Assembly: GCA_964247055.1 (NCBI GenBank)
Contig: OZ176052.1
Coordinates: 11,408,001 to 11,472,000 of the forward strand
Source of the DNA: Paragordius varius
Taxonomy: Eukaryota; Nematomorpha
DNA: 64,000 nt
Direction: 5' to 3'
Part shown: positions 13,001 to 30,121 of the stretch, in pieces
How positions within the stretch are numbered: position 1 is the stretch's first letter
How the letters are laid out: every line of letters starts with the position of its first letter
Notes under the pieces: generated by a model
Database searches by the model: none
Told to the model about the DNA's origin: nothing
What the model saw: only the letters and a program-made list of their open reading frames with translations
Translations under genes and position numbers: made by a program

Positions 13001-16000
13001 TTAAAACTATATCAGTAAAAAAAATTCCCAAACGCGAGGGAAAACTTGGGATCAAAAATTTTAAATTATAATAATCAAATGCAAAATATATAATTATAAA
13101 TTTATTATAGTAATTATTGAAAATTTTACAAAGAAAAGATAAAAACTAAAAGACAAATATTATTATTTCAAAAAACCTAACATTAAACCTCAATTTTTCA
13201 TATCTACATTTAGTTGTAAATAATAATATATCATTGATTGTGTTACCATTCAATGAGAGTTATATTTTAAAAAAACAAGTTAAAATAAAGTATGGTTGGT
13301 TGTCTTTTCAAAAAAAATTTGCCTTTTTCCGTTTTGTCTGTAAAATTATACTTTTTACTACATAAATAAAGTTTGGATTAAATTGAGCCCTCTCTTGCCG
13401 TATTGATAATTAAAATACAAATGATTATGATATGACCATATTTAAAAATCACCAAAAAATAAATTAACACCGTATAAATTTTAGGTGAATTATCTATATC
13501 AAGATCCCTCCTTGGTTAAACCCATAAGAATACAAGTGACGCATTTATTCCTGTTTATGAAAAATCCAGTTAGTAATATTTGATATACATAATGCAAATT
13601 TCGTAATGAAATTTATATTTGTGTTGTTAACATTAAAGGAAGGAATCCCAACAAGTATGAAGGATGCTGAAGTATTGCTTGAGACCGGGAACATTTATTT
13701 TGTAAAATCTCGTATTCAGCATTCAAATGTAAATTGGGACACTCTTTCCTGGATAACTGGGTATACAATTTACTGTTTGCGTCTTTATATAATTTTTTGG
13801 CTTCCAATGTAGGATTTATTGACATTTTAAAACGGTTTTTTATGCGTAAGAGGAATTCTGACAATTATATTTATAAGGGTTAAATCTTCTAATTCATATG
13901 TCATAAAACAAAAGTCTTGACTTGCTTATTTTTATTAATTTAAATCTTCAAAAATATTTGGAGTATAATTTTTTTTATAAAAAATGAATATGCATGAAAC
14001 AATTGATGATAAGGATTATAAGAATATTCTGGTCTTACCCGGAAGTTTTTATGATAGACTTATTAATAGCCAATTTATGCCATAATATAAATAATTTAAT
14101 AAAAATTATTTATTTTAGACAAAATCTGTATTCAATTAGAATGGATGGCAGTATTGATTATTCTACCCAAGGTTCATATATATTTAGTAAATTAAATCTA
14201 AGGTTTATCATATTTTGGTAAAACAATTTGTCACCCGTTGTTATCTGCCAGCATTGTTGAAATGAAGTGGGGATTTGCTTCAATCCCTTTTATAGCTCAT
14301 GAGATTGGACACAAGTAAAACCATATTCTTTTTAAATCAAACTATCGATTTTTTGATATTTCACTGATAAAACTAATGTATTTAGCGTTAAATACGGATC
14401 CTACCGCCCAAAATGTATGCATAACCAAAATCAATTAATTGATACCACTTGTAACAATCAAAACTAACCAAATATTTGCTATGTTGATGCTCTCTAAAGG
14501 GCTACAAATTTCTATATTAAATTTAAACCATTATTAGATTGTATTTGACTGTATCACATGATACACATATGTTTACAAGTTTTTGACTGGTTTATAAAAG
14601 GGATCACGGTCCGAATTATGTAGACCCAACAATAGGTGACAAAAATAAAATATTTAATCTTTAAACAGCTTAAATTTTGATCATGACCAAGATCGACATT
14701 GCGGGCGTGGATACATAATGTCGGCATATGTTGAAAACGCTGTGAAACAATGGTCGTCCTGCACTAAAAAAGATTGGATGTCATTTTTTAAGTATTTTAT
14801 ATTTTATTTCTGTTTGACTTAGATTATTTGTAAATAACGATTGGTAGGATACACTACTAGTTAAATCATGTAGGTCTATAAAATGGAACTAAAAAAAAGT
14901 TATTTAGAACCGTTTTATTTTGGATGAATTATTTGATGTTTCAAGTTATTGTTAAACCAGTAAAACTGATTTAATATGAAACGTGCATTCTAAGAGATCT
15001 AAATACAAATGTAAAATATTAATTTAGAACATTTTTATCGTTATGAAACAGTTTCAAATATACAAATTAATGGAAATCTTCGCTTAATAAACAGGCATTG
15101 AGGAATGATACACTCAAATTTAAATTAAAAAAAAATAGGACCTCCTAATTAAAAAATTAAAATTATAATATAAAATTAATTTGTTAAATGAGCATTTTAA
15201 AAGTCCATTAATAGGGGGAAGAGCTACTTGTAAAGAATTAAACAAGGCTTATGATAGAAATATATGTGGTTTTTATCATAAAAAACGATTTTCCTATTAA
15301 ACCATAAAATTGCATGTGGTATGTTATCGCTAAATGCACTCGTTCTAAACAATTTTTTTAGTAGTTGAAATCTTATCTAGCATGTCCAACTTAATGTGAG
15401 ATGATTAATTTCCATAAATATAATTGATGGGGTATCTATGTCCTTTTTAAGACGCCATAAAATGAATATGAATAAGTGTATAAGCATAAATGTAATCGGA
15501 ACACTTGTAATGATAGCCTGCACAGTTTTTCTACTTTTACACATTATATTCATATAAAAAATGCAAAATAGAGACGCTGAATTCGATTGTTTGTTTAATC
15601 AAAATCGATTAACATCCATTAAACACAAATTTGAATCGTTAAGTTTACCGGGTCAACGCATCAAACTCGATAAACAATGTGAAAAGAGTTATGCTAACCA
15701 AAGTGTATGGGATGATACTCAACCGCTCGAGGTTCAAAATTAAAATTTTATCAATAGGTCTATTCCAATCTCTCAAAACTAAGAATGTTTTTGATAAATA
15801 AATTTAATTTTTCCCATAAATAGGCTATATGCCGAGCTTTGAGGTGCAAAAATGGTTCAGTTCTGCAATTCCCAGCCTTAGAGGGTACGCCATGTGGAGA
15901 AAATAAAGTTTTGTAATTTTACATTACATTATCGGGGGGAGGGGAATCTAAATATTTCATATATTAGGCTGATAATATGTTTGTGTAAAAATAGATATGC

Positions 16001-17528
16001 CGGTTCCATCGCTGTGTTCGCGCCATAAACATTACCAAAAAAGATATTGATATCCAAACCAATGATATAAATGGTAAAGCTCAATCTAACAAGATTACAC
16101 CAGAACCTTACGAAACGTTTGTTCACGATTTCGCAGACCTCATAAAGACAATAAAAATATTAATAAATCCAAAGGATAAAGACGAAACAGATGAAGGACC
16201 AATAACAAGGTTTGTCCTTCGTCAAAGTGATAAAACATCATGGAAAACAACCGGGTTTTGTGAGGATAATCAATTTTCAGAAGGTATTAGGGCGATAAGG
16301 TATAATAATATAGTATACTTGCTTACATATAGTTTATTGCTTTTTAATGAATTAAATTAACTTAAATGAATTTACAGATTATTTTATCTTTCTTACTCAT
16401 TATAAATGTGTTTTTCTTTTGAAATGGTTATTCATATTTATTGTTTTTAGAATAGTTGAGCGGGGGATACGTCGTTATAAAAGGATATATATTGCCTGTC
16501 CTACATCAAAACGCACTAAAGTAATCTAATTAATATATTTTAGCTGAAAAAACATGCACAATTCAAGAGGCAAAAAATTTAATTTACATTTTAACTAAGA
16601 ATATATTGCTTTTTATGACTTCCTAAGAGTTTTTATAATAACAAGATACTACTTTTAAATAGCAAAAATCTATATATGCCTCTATCATAATGATTATAAA
16701 ATACACAATGACCTATTTGAACTCCATATGGAATTTTAATTTTTAGATATGGAATCTCAAAGTTTCAAATTCTTTCGCCCTTTTATGGGCTTGTTCGATT
16801 AAAATAAACGCGAAAATGCCGTTGCGCGATAAAAATTGTAAATAATGTGGCAAATTTGCTGAAGAGTACTTCTTACTATTTTGAGGCAAGATGGAAACGG
16901 TATAAATACGCTTTACGCTATTATAAAAACTTTTTTTAATCGATTATGATTCACCATTCTATCATCTCAGAATTTTGTTTATTAGATCAATACATCAAAA
17001 AAAAATTTGTGTTTTTTACGGAAATAATTCCAAATATAAAAGCAAACAATTTTTAAATTGAAATTCTGAGGTGATATAAATGTTCAGCATCATCAAATTA
17101 TATAGTAAAAGTGTTTTATATTATCTTAATGCGTTTAAAACAGTTCCCATTATGCCTCAAAAAGTATGAAGCACATTTTGATATAAACTAAAAATATTTT
17201 TAAAAAAATGCTGACTTTTTGTAAAGTTTAATTTTTAGCAAAATTTTGCTAGCATATATTTTTATTTTTCGCGTTTTTAAAAGCCCATTTTAGAAGAGAG
17301 AAAAAATTTGTACTTTCAGACACCACATCTTATTGTTTTGCCTTTATCTGTAGTTATGATATATTTTAGAGATATTTTTGGAATGAAGCATTTGGCTTTC
17401 ACCAAAAAAATATTATTAAACAAAAATGTAATCAAATTTGGTCATTTTTTAATATAGAGCAGGTACCATAAAAGTTTAAATCGTAAAAGGCAAAACTAAA
17501 AGCACCATTCTGACACATTTTCCTATCA

Positions 17529-17567
<39 letters not shown>

Positions 17568-18352
17568 TCAGGGTATTTTTTGTCGATTTTGTAATTAAAA
17601 TGTCGAATGAAAATCATTAAATGAAAAGTCAGAAATAAATTGGAACCGATTTGGGAACCGTTGAATTTTTAAGGAAACAACCCGGTTCCTGGTTTAAACA
17701 TCCAAGAACCATTTTGCACTTTTTTCGAACCTTTTTTTATTTTATTGATATATGCCATAATTGGACAGAAAAGAAAACATACCTTAATGATTGATTTTTC
17801 TCTGATAAAAATAATTTTATATTTGCATATAAAGCAACAAAATTTACGACAAAGGCTTCGCATGAATGCCAAATCGTATGCCCAAACAATGTGTAAATGG
17901 TTACGCAATAGACAATCCTTGTACCAATTAACTGGTCGTGCTGTTACCATTCAACCAAATGATATAAAAGGTTTGTCATCTTTTATAAAAAATTAATTAT
18001 ATATTTTAAATTGTCTTTAAATTATTTTTTCATTGTTTTAATAATTAGCGAATCCCAGGATTCGTACTTGCAATATATATTGTGAGCTAAAACGTGGCCG
18101 TTCCCCTCAAAGAAGTATTTCACTCAAGTATATGTCTTTACCAGACGGCACCCCATGTCCTAGTCTAAATCAAAAGCAACCTTATTATTGTTTCGAAGGC
18201 CGATGCACAAAAATGGTATATAATTTATATACATAATTCAATATGAATTCATAATATAATTAATTATTTAGCAAATGGTGCAAGAAAAACGGCTAGGAAA
18301 ATATTTGGAAATGGCATCGAAACAGGATATAACCCTCATCAAACTCAATTAA
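7083..18352 (+). CDS. ADAMTS-like secreted metalloprotease
   Basis: ADAMTS enzymes are secreted zinc proteases that cut extracellular matrix. Exons: 7083-7152, 9809-10242, 10874-11073, 12118-12400, 12494-12554, 12756-12985, 13485-13568, 13639-13760, 14119-14171, 14203-14314, 14669-14791, 15572-15731, 15824-15907, 15995-16299, 16451-16520, 17835-17970, 18049-18215, 18272-18352. All phases agree, giving about 924 residues. Order: signal peptide (1-23), prodomain with RFWTIEPIN (24-235), a novel linker (236-350), basic cleavage sites (RSRSR, TLAKR), catalytic domain from IIETAVLVDEF with the zinc site HEIGHNLNFDHD (about 545-556; Asn in place of Gly, as in several ADAMTS) and Met-turn IMSAY. Then the disintegrin-like segment (LPGQRIKLDKQC, CRALRCKNGS, GTPCGENKICRFHRC), a degenerate thrombospondin repeat lacking most Cys, and the Cys-rich domain (TCNIYCELK, DGTPCPSL, CFEGRCTKM). 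There are no further TSP repeats. The first exon rests only on phase, donor and signal-peptide character (upstream in-frame ATGs at 7038 and 7041). One intron is 31 nt. Confidence 0.85.
7179..8329 (+). mobile_element. mariner DNA transposon with decayed transposase
   Basis: The inverted ends begin CCAGGTGTATTCATAAATTT (left) and close with AATAAATACACCTGG (right), with TA on both sides (7177-7178, 8330-8331); the length is 1151 bp. On the plus strand, remnants of a mariner transposase can be read: MSNFVPKKN near 7353, KKTMLCAWWDC near 7821, HDNAPPHNAKPGK near 7981, and the C-terminal KPMDNI/ADGQYF-like region near 8240. Several frame changes and stops separate them, so it is inactive. It lies in the proposed first intron of the ADAMTS-like gene. 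A relative lies at 37407-38472. Confidence 0.88.
11206..11693. mobile_element. Inverted-repeat element in ADAMTS-like intron
   Basis: The left end carries ATTTGCACTTCAAG and GGTCAACACTTCAGTTGGTCC. The right end carries GGACAAGTTGAAGTGTTTAAG and ACTTAAAGTGCAAAT, their approximate complements. A related element occupies the palindrome loop at about 57495-57720. Non-coding. The ends are approximate. Confidence 0.5.
11746..11936. mobile_element. CAGT-type MITE, copy 1
   Basis: It begins TAGTAAAAATGAAATTATA and AGACAAAACGTAAAAA, and ends with TTTTTACATTTTGTCGG and ATTTCAATATTTATTGTA, the inverted form. At least five relatives lie at 13120-13366, 27813-28075, 28541-28813, 32532-32768 and 40485-40765. 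It sits in an ADAMTS-like intron. Confidence 0.65.
13120..13366. mobile_element. CAGT-type MITE, copy 2 (degenerate)
   Basis: The right end (CCGTTTTGTCTGTAAAATTA, TTTTTACT) and the inner block AAGTATGGTTGGTTGTCTTTT match other copies of this family. The left end (AAAAACTAAAAGACAAATATT) is more diverged. It lies in the ADAMTS-like intron 12986-13484 and accounts for about half of it. Confidence 0.5.
16760..17545. mobile_element. Foldback (long inverted repeat) element, copy A
   Basis: A long imperfect palindrome is centred near 17000. The left arm has CATTCTATCATCTCAGAATTTT and the right arm AAATTCTGAGGTGATA; outward, TTTTGAGGCAAGATGG mirrors CCATTATGCCTCAAAA. The right terminus (AAAAGCACCATTCTGACACA) matches copies at 30121-31105, 50245-50910 and 58590-59165. 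It abuts a TA microsatellite and lies in an ADAMTS-like intron of 1314 nt. No coding capacity was seen. Confidence 0.6.
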
Positions 18353-18563
18353 ATTTTATATATGACCTACCTATATATCTTATTTATTGTTAATAATTTA
18401 GTAAATGCGTTGTTGTCCACAAAGAAAATTTCTCTTAGTTATGAATATCATCTCATATATTTTAACGAATAATACTTTTTGGGTTCCGGATTCAATTTTA
18501 GCGACTGGTAAAACGTGTCGTAATCATTATAAAAATACTAGTTATGTATTTTTTATTCTATAC

Positions 18564-18822
18564 CATTTACAATTTAAATTAACCCTCGAACAATTCAAAT
18601 TCCCCCTTAATTCAAATTCAGCCAAAAAATGAATTATATGTTTTCGGGCTAATATAACTCATTAATATAAAATACATCTTAATGGCATAGTTTATTATTT
18701 TTTGAGTATTATTTTAGTTTTAAACAAAATTTCATTTTTTTTAAAAAAATATAGGAAAATATAGGTAATTTTTAATCTTAAAAAACACTTGATTTATTTT
18801 AATGAATTTGAGCTGTAATGGT
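18564..18822. mobile_element. Short inverted-repeat element, relative of 5509-5742
   Basis: The left arm reads GAACAATTCAAATTCCCC and the right arm ends near AATGAATTTGAGCTGT. The left inner sequence (AAAAAATGAATTATATGTTTT) pairs with right-side AAAAACACTTGATTTATTTT. It lies just 3' of the ADAMTS-like gene. The boundaries are approximate. Confidence 0.45.
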
Positions 18823-19009
18823 AAAGCATAAACATATATTAAAGATAAAATATCAATGCAAATTAAAAAATTTCGAATATAAATAATTATAGACTACATA
18901 GTAATTTATTTGCAATATGTACACAAATTTACATTTTTATCCAAAAGATATTATATATAAAATATTTGACTATACTTTGAATTTGGTTAAAGGAAGTCGC
19001 AATAATATG

Positions 19010-20348
19010 TCACATATTTATAATGACTAAAGAAAATCTAATAAAAATTAATGATAATACATGTTTGGAAAACGATAAAAAAGTATCCCAGAGTAGAGTG
19101 AAGGCGTTGACATACAAAACGCGATAAGTATTTGGTATATATCGAAAATTAACAAGTTGAACAGGGGGCCATAATATACAATCCATCTATTAAAAGAAAA
19201 AACATCATTGTAAGTTTTGAGTAACATATAATATATTTAACAAAAAAATGCCAAGGAGAGTGATTGATTACATAAAATTTATTCATAGAATAATAGTTAT
19301 CAAACTGAGTACTTTGGATAAATTCTAATATTATAAATGGCGAAAAAAAGAAAATAAAATTTAAAATTTTATTGGAAAGTTTATCGATACTATAAATTAT
19401 TTCTTTGGAGTATATATTTTTATATTATTGCAATCAAAAAATTTTAGACGTAAAGGTTGTATGAAAATATTTATTAATCAAGAAAAAATCACCCAATGAC
19501 TTTGTAATTATGTATAGAGACAAATAAATTAAGCGTTATTTCTATTTTGTAAAAGTTTATGGTAATAATTCACCGTTTCTAATAAAATTAAACATTATAA
19601 AATTAATAACAAAGTACCGTATAAATGATGGGAAATTTTTGAACAAATTCATTTTTAATACTTAGTAAACTTTTGCCTTCCAGTGTACCCATGCCTATAT
19701 AATTAAAACCTATTAATATTTATTAACTTATTTATGTATGTAATGCGTTTAAACAATGGTTAAAATATCAAAAATAAATAAATTTTAATCAATCAGTTGT
19801 TTAATATAAAAGTTTTGAAACAGGACCTCGACTTGAATTACTCGGTTTTTGAGATTAAACTGTTGCTTTTAAACTTTAATATAAAAAAATGAATGATATG
19901 AAATTTTATTTAACAAATCGCTTATATATAAATAATCGAATCTTTTAAAACTTATAAAATATAGGCCGATATCAACGAAAACAAATATAATATTTATAAC
20001 AATGATATAATTAATTACCAACAAAAAAAATAAGACAGAATATAGGAGCAGCAAGTATCTGATCGGCTAAAATTTTTCTGATTATAACTCTTTGTGTGGT
20101 TCCAGGCAAATATTTATCCAAGTTTGTATACCATAAATGTCCTATTGGTCCCAAAATTAATCCAACAGTCATCATTCTGCCTAAATATTTTATATATCAT
20201 ATTTAAAACCTGTTCTCTTGGAATCATATACATGTTTTTCCAACTTTTGTTCAATAATATCGCCAGTCGATAATAAAAGACCGCACGAAACGGAATTCGT
20301 AACAAATAAATATTTGTTGAATAGATTATATTTAATTCGTTTCAACAT
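19010..20348 (-). CDS. MPV17: MPV17/PXMP2-family membrane protein
   Basis: The MPV17/PMP22 family comprises small four-helix proteins of the inner mitochondrial or peroxisomal membrane; MPV17 itself supports mitochondrial DNA maintenance. Exons on the minus strand: 20348-20210, 20180-20019, 19694-19618, 19186-19010; 184 residues (human MPV17 is 176). Seen: the family's GDIIEQ motif, RTGRMMTVGLILGPIGHLWY, LDKYLPG, ADQILAAPIFC, LEGKSLLSIKNEF, ILWPPVQLVNFRYIP and LLWDTFLSFSKH, in canonical order and spacing. Intron 1 is only 29 nt; the others are 324 and 431 nt. Whether it is MPV17 itself or a paralogue (MPV17L, PXMP2) cannot be settled by eye. It is divergent from ATP5F1B, another mitochondrial gene, at 100 bp. 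Confidence 0.9.
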
Positions 20349-20448
20349 CAAACCATTTTTAGGTAATCATTGAGTATTTTAAAAAATATTCGTATGATGG
20401 TTCCTAGTGGATTGTCTAAAAACGCATGCACCATAAATAGCACATGTT
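20349..20448. promoter_or_regulatory. Divergent promoter between MPV17 and ATP5F1B
   Basis: Exactly 100 bp lie between the two start codons, which face away from each other. Any shared promoter and both 5' UTRs must fit here. No canonical TATA box or CCAAT motif is obvious. Co-regulation of two mitochondrial genes is inference. Confidence 0.5.
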
Positions 20449-25257
<4,809 letters not shown>

Positions 25258-25524
25258 ATGGAATTTTAGTTTTTCATACAGCATAAATTCTGCCACCTAA
25301 TATAATTTTGACAAACAAATAGATATTTGTGATTTTTCTATACTTTTTATTTTTATACGCTTGTCCCTGGATTCGTTTATAAATAATTAAATAACGCATG
25401 TACGTTCTCTATCAATTATAAATTATGGAAATAAATGTGCATTTAGTTTATGTGATCTGAAAATTATTTTGATGTTGATTGGGCCTGTATAAGGTTGAAA
25501 ATCTATTTTTGGCGTTTAATGAAT

Positions 25525-27175
25525 CAGGGTTTCTTAAACTATGGGTCGCGTTTAACAAAAAATGTTTTTTTAACTTGTAAAATTATTAATATAAAGATAA
25601 ATAACAATCATCGTAATCATAAAATCTTCTGGTTCGGAAGGACTGTTTATATCAGCATTTCTATTCCGATCATTATAATCTATATATTTATAAAAATGGA
25701 TAAGGCTGGCTTTGTGATCTTTTTCCGGAAAACCGTTAGACCCATTCAAATCCAAATGTCAAAAAAATATACATTAATGAATGCCCCGACAATAGCTTGG
25801 CTCTTTTTTGAATTAGGCTCCCAGTTCGGACCCACCCCGTGTAAAAAACGGGTTTTTTGAAAAAAAAGTCCAAAAAAAACGTGTCTTTGAGACAATTATC
25901 CGGAAAACGTATTGTACCTTTTGATTTCAAATATGATTATTTTTACTTTTTTTCGATTGCGCCGAACCTAGTCGGCTTACCTTTTTAATTTAGGCTCTCT
26001 TTTTACCCGTTCCCCCTTAAAAGGCCATTTTTCAAAATCTAATAATTTTTTGTCCGGTGAGACCGTTAAAATTCACTGAGGATTCGAGTATTTTCTGTTA
26101 AAAGGCAAAAATTTTAATCTTTTTTTAATAATGGCTGCTGGGTAAACAGATAGCCGCTAAAATTGCGCCAATATATAGATATTGCATTGTTTTGGAGATA
26201 ATTTACAGAAAATTTATGAAGCCATATGAGCTCATTAAAAGCTCGAAATATTACCCGTAACTAGGTAAAAATTAAGTTCGGTTTTTTTATAAGCCCTTAA
26301 TTTGGGGCCTTTATGCCCTAAAACGCCATCATATAACGATTATTTAGTGTTGAGGTATTTTTTCGAATAACCCATGAGACGATGGCATCAAAGATGATTC
26401 CAAATATTTGCCCTATAAAGGCAAAGAATTTAACTCAGCGCTTCTTCCATGTAGGTCTATGGGTGGGGTCTACCGGTTTAAAACTGAGACGCCATACAAA
26501 ATAGGCGTAGTTTTGGAGCTTATTTTCAAAAAACTTAAGAAGCCATACCAGTTCAATTAAACACATTTTTAGGAGTTTTTGTATAATATCCTTCTTTCTT
26601 TTAAAAAGGGACCACAAATGATTTACTTTTTATATCCCTTGATCCCAGGTGTATGAACACAATTTCAAATTAGAACTTTTAACCATGATTTCGTAAAACG
26701 AAAATATTAAAATATATCCAATGATAGTTGAATATTATCTTTAATATGGGACAGATTAAATATGGTCAATTTCGAGTAAACAATATTTAAGCCTATGCAA
26801 AAACCCGTAAAAGAATAATTGAAGACATTCTTTTTATTAAATATGTTTATTATTATTTTTTGATCTCCATTAACTCTATTTATTGCAAATTATTAATAAT
26901 ATCTATCGGTGAAACTACCACACCGAAACGTGACAGGGCCAGCTGGTATCTTGTATAAATTTACTATGAATCAGAAAATGTTATAAACATTATAAAAAAT
27001 GTAGATTTATTTTTGTCAATCTCTCAAAACTGAAATAATCCTGATAAAAATTATCAACAAAATTTCTAAGTGTTATTTCGAAGAAACTATTATTTTTCTT
27101 TTATATTTGTTGGAGTAGTTTAGAAACTCGCAATCATAAATGGGGTCGGGAACTACAAAAGTTTAAGAAGCCCTG
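25525..27175. mobile_element. hAT-like non-autonomous element
   Basis: The left end is CAGGGTTTCTTAAACTATGG followed by GTCGCG. The right end is AGTTTAAGAAGCCCTG preceded by GGGGTCGGGAAC. The ends are inverted repeats of about 17 bp with hAT-type start and finish. The flanking 8-mers (TAATGAAT and ATATAAAT) agree only partly, so the copy is old. I find no transposase. Confidence 0.55.
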
Positions 27176-27812
27176 ATATAAATCATTGGTCGTAACTGAA
27201 TTTTAAACGTCGTCTGGGTAAAATAACTAAAGCAGTAAATTCAATATCTAAGTTTAAATTTGGCAAATCGTATAAGAACATTCGTATCCTATTATTTACA
27301 TCAAGTGTGAAGCAACATGAACAAAACTTTTTATACAAAAAACAAAAACCTTAAAATAGGCAGATGCTTAACTATTTTACAGTCATTTAAACTTTTTACG
27401 CCTAATTATTTTTGATTCTGTTTCAAAACTGTAAATAACTCTTTTATAACTGTCATATTTAACATTTGATTGGTTTTGAATCCTTAAATTAAGGGACGTC
27501 TTTTAATGCAAAATTGTAAACTATTTAAATGAATTATAAAAGTAAAAGCTTATTGATATAAATATTTTTATGTTAAACTGGAAACAATTCAATTTTCACA
27601 TCAAATTAACGCCCTAAGAATTTATATCCAATCGTAAAACAAAGTATTGATTTAGTCGGGTGTGTAAATAATGTGATTCAATGGAATTAACAAATAGACT
27701 CTATTTAAAATGTGGCTTGACCACAATACATGTATTAAAACAATATACATATACTTTGGCTATAAATTAGTAAAATATTACGTGCGTTTTAAAATACATC
27801 CATAAATATAAA

Positions 27813-28075
27813 TACAGTAAAAAATGAAATTATACGGACAAAACGTAAATATTACAAAAAAATTTTTTTCTAAAGACAACCATACTTTTCAAACCTCATT
27901 ACCTATTTAATTACAATTGAATGTAAAATTTGTTACCACAATATACATCTTTATACCTCATCCTACTTTGCAATTAAACAATGTAAAAATTCCAGTTTTA
28001 AAAAGCGAGTGGTCATTTGAAAAATAATATTGTATTGAAGTTTTTACATTTTGTCTGTATAATATTAATTAAAAT
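27813..28075. mobile_element. CAGT-type MITE, copy 3
   Basis: It begins ACAGTAAAAAATGAAATTAT, ACGGACAAAACGTAAA. It ends with TTTTTACATTTTGTCTGTAT and a decayed terminus. The inner block GACAACCATACTTTTCAAAC is shared with the other copies. It lies just 3' of the receptor gene. Confidence 0.6.
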
Positions 28076-28130
28076 AAAATATTGACGATAAATGCTACAG
28101 TGCTGGTTTAAATGCTAAAATAGAATAGAG

Positions 28131-30082
28131 TCATGTGGAAATAGAAGATTCTGGTGTTTTAGATGTATCACTATTGGCACGAGACGTATCTGGCACCTTA
28201 TTATTGAGATAATTGCTTTTCCCATTGCTAATGACCGATCTGTTATTCATTTTTCGATTTTTTCCATCACCTATAGTCGAGATTGTTGTTGTTAAAGAAC
28301 GCCGTTTCAACAAATTTGTAATCCCATTTTTGGCTTTGGAGTATGCAGACTTTGTACCAATAACTGAATCGCCAGTTCCAATCTTTCCTACATCATAAAT
28401 AAATTTGAACACAGATGCTGGGTTAAAAGGCACATGTGAATGATCTTAAGCAAATGCCGGCTTAAACTACAAGAGCTTGAATGTTTTATACTTAAAGTCA
28501 CCATTTTTGTGGCTTAAAAAGTTTCAGAGGCTTAAAACTTACAGTAAAAATTGAAATTATACAGACAAAACGTAAAAATATAAAGATAAAAATTGTTTTT
28601 TTACAACCATACTTTCTAATTTTTGCTATAAATAACATTTAATTGCAATCTTAAAATACATAATGGATTGTGTTACCAATTTACACTCTCTTTATTTTAT
28701 AGTTTGCAGTTTAAAACAATCAGTTATATTTAAAATAATCAAGATTTAAATATGGTTGGTTGTCTTTAAAAAAATTACTATTATGTTTTCCCGTATAATT
28801 TCAATTTTTACTGCAAAAAGTAAGAAGAAAATATGGTTTTTTAAATTGTTTTAAGTCGGTTAATTTAGATGGGGGGCAAATTTAAATAATCTGCTGAGAC
28901 CCAAAAATAGATATTAATTAATATCAAACATGTCCTTGACACAAAAGAGTAAAAATAACTTTTTCCTGCATTTTGAGACGAAGAGGAGGATGACCCGCGT
29001 CGATTAGAATTGGTCGAATTTGTGGCATTAAAATTGCTGGTGGATGTTGTTGTATTGGTTGTTATGTCATCCATAATAGTGTAGGAGCTATCCTCTTTAT
29101 TTCCCAAAAAGTTAGAGGTTTGTGATCCTTTATGGGGAATATTTTGAACGCTTGGTATAGTTTTAAGAGCATTATCGGAATTTGATTTTACAGTTGTGGG
29201 CAAATTTAGTTGACGATCAAATTTATCACTTAGTTTGGGAGTTGGGTTACTATCTTCTTCAGAGTTCTCTTCCGTAATTTTGGTCAATGAATGCGAATGA
29301 AACATGGCATGTGGACCAGGTTTTAAAGTTTTTCCATTGTCTTATTTACAAAAATATAAAATATTATAAATAAATCCAATTTTTGAAATATTATGCGAGA
29401 CATTTTAAGTTATGGATTAGGCTATTGATTGTAACCAGAACAGTTTTTGGCTCCGGTACCTGTCTCTTCCGGTTTCACATCCGAAAGAAATGTGTTTTTG
29501 GCCAATTCTTTTGGTTTAAAAACACTGAGTGCAGATCATTTTATAAATATGTGAATAGTCACAATACGCTAAAAATTTATGTTGCATTTCGCAAAAAATA
29601 TAACTTTGACTTAAATAATATAAATAGGCCTTGTATTAGAAATAGAATAAAACGAAAAACACAGTTTACAATTGCGATTCCGATTTCAAAAACGGTCATA
29701 GCGCATAATCCTGGTTGGGTCCCACAAAAACGGTGGTTCCAATTATTATTATTAGGGAATGATTCATTTTTTTTAATATAAATACTTTCATTGTTTTCAA
29801 TGGGCATATAATTAACAGTTATAGCTGGATATGTTATTGCAGTACTGCGTGAGACCTGACTAGCCAAAGCTGCCAAATGAGGTGCCATTACACCAGTTCC
29901 TGCATTCGCTGCGTTTTGGTGATGATGGAAAGCTTGGAGAGAAAATCTACGAGAATGGGTAGCTTTACGCCCACCTCTGCGTTTGGAGATGTGCGGGTTT
30001 TCTTTTCTCAAGTTTTTATTTTTCAGCAGTTGCAATTGTGAGTACACACGTTTTAGTTCACTCTAAGAATATATATGTAAAC

Positions 30083-30121
<39 letters not shown>

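Larger units (their letters stand above)
25258..28130. other. Repeat-filled spacer between ATP5F1B and the GPR158-like gene
   Basis: It holds a hAT-like element (25525-27175) and a CAGT-type MITE (27813-28075). The remaining sequence is AT-rich with no reading frame I can assign to a family. An open frame at 25495-25860 falls within the hAT-like element and shows no transposase motif. Confidence 0.6.

Noticed and set aside
25495-25860. 121-codon plus-strand frame
   Set aside because: It starts outside and runs through the left end of a hAT-like element, shows no transposase or other domain, and is likely chance.
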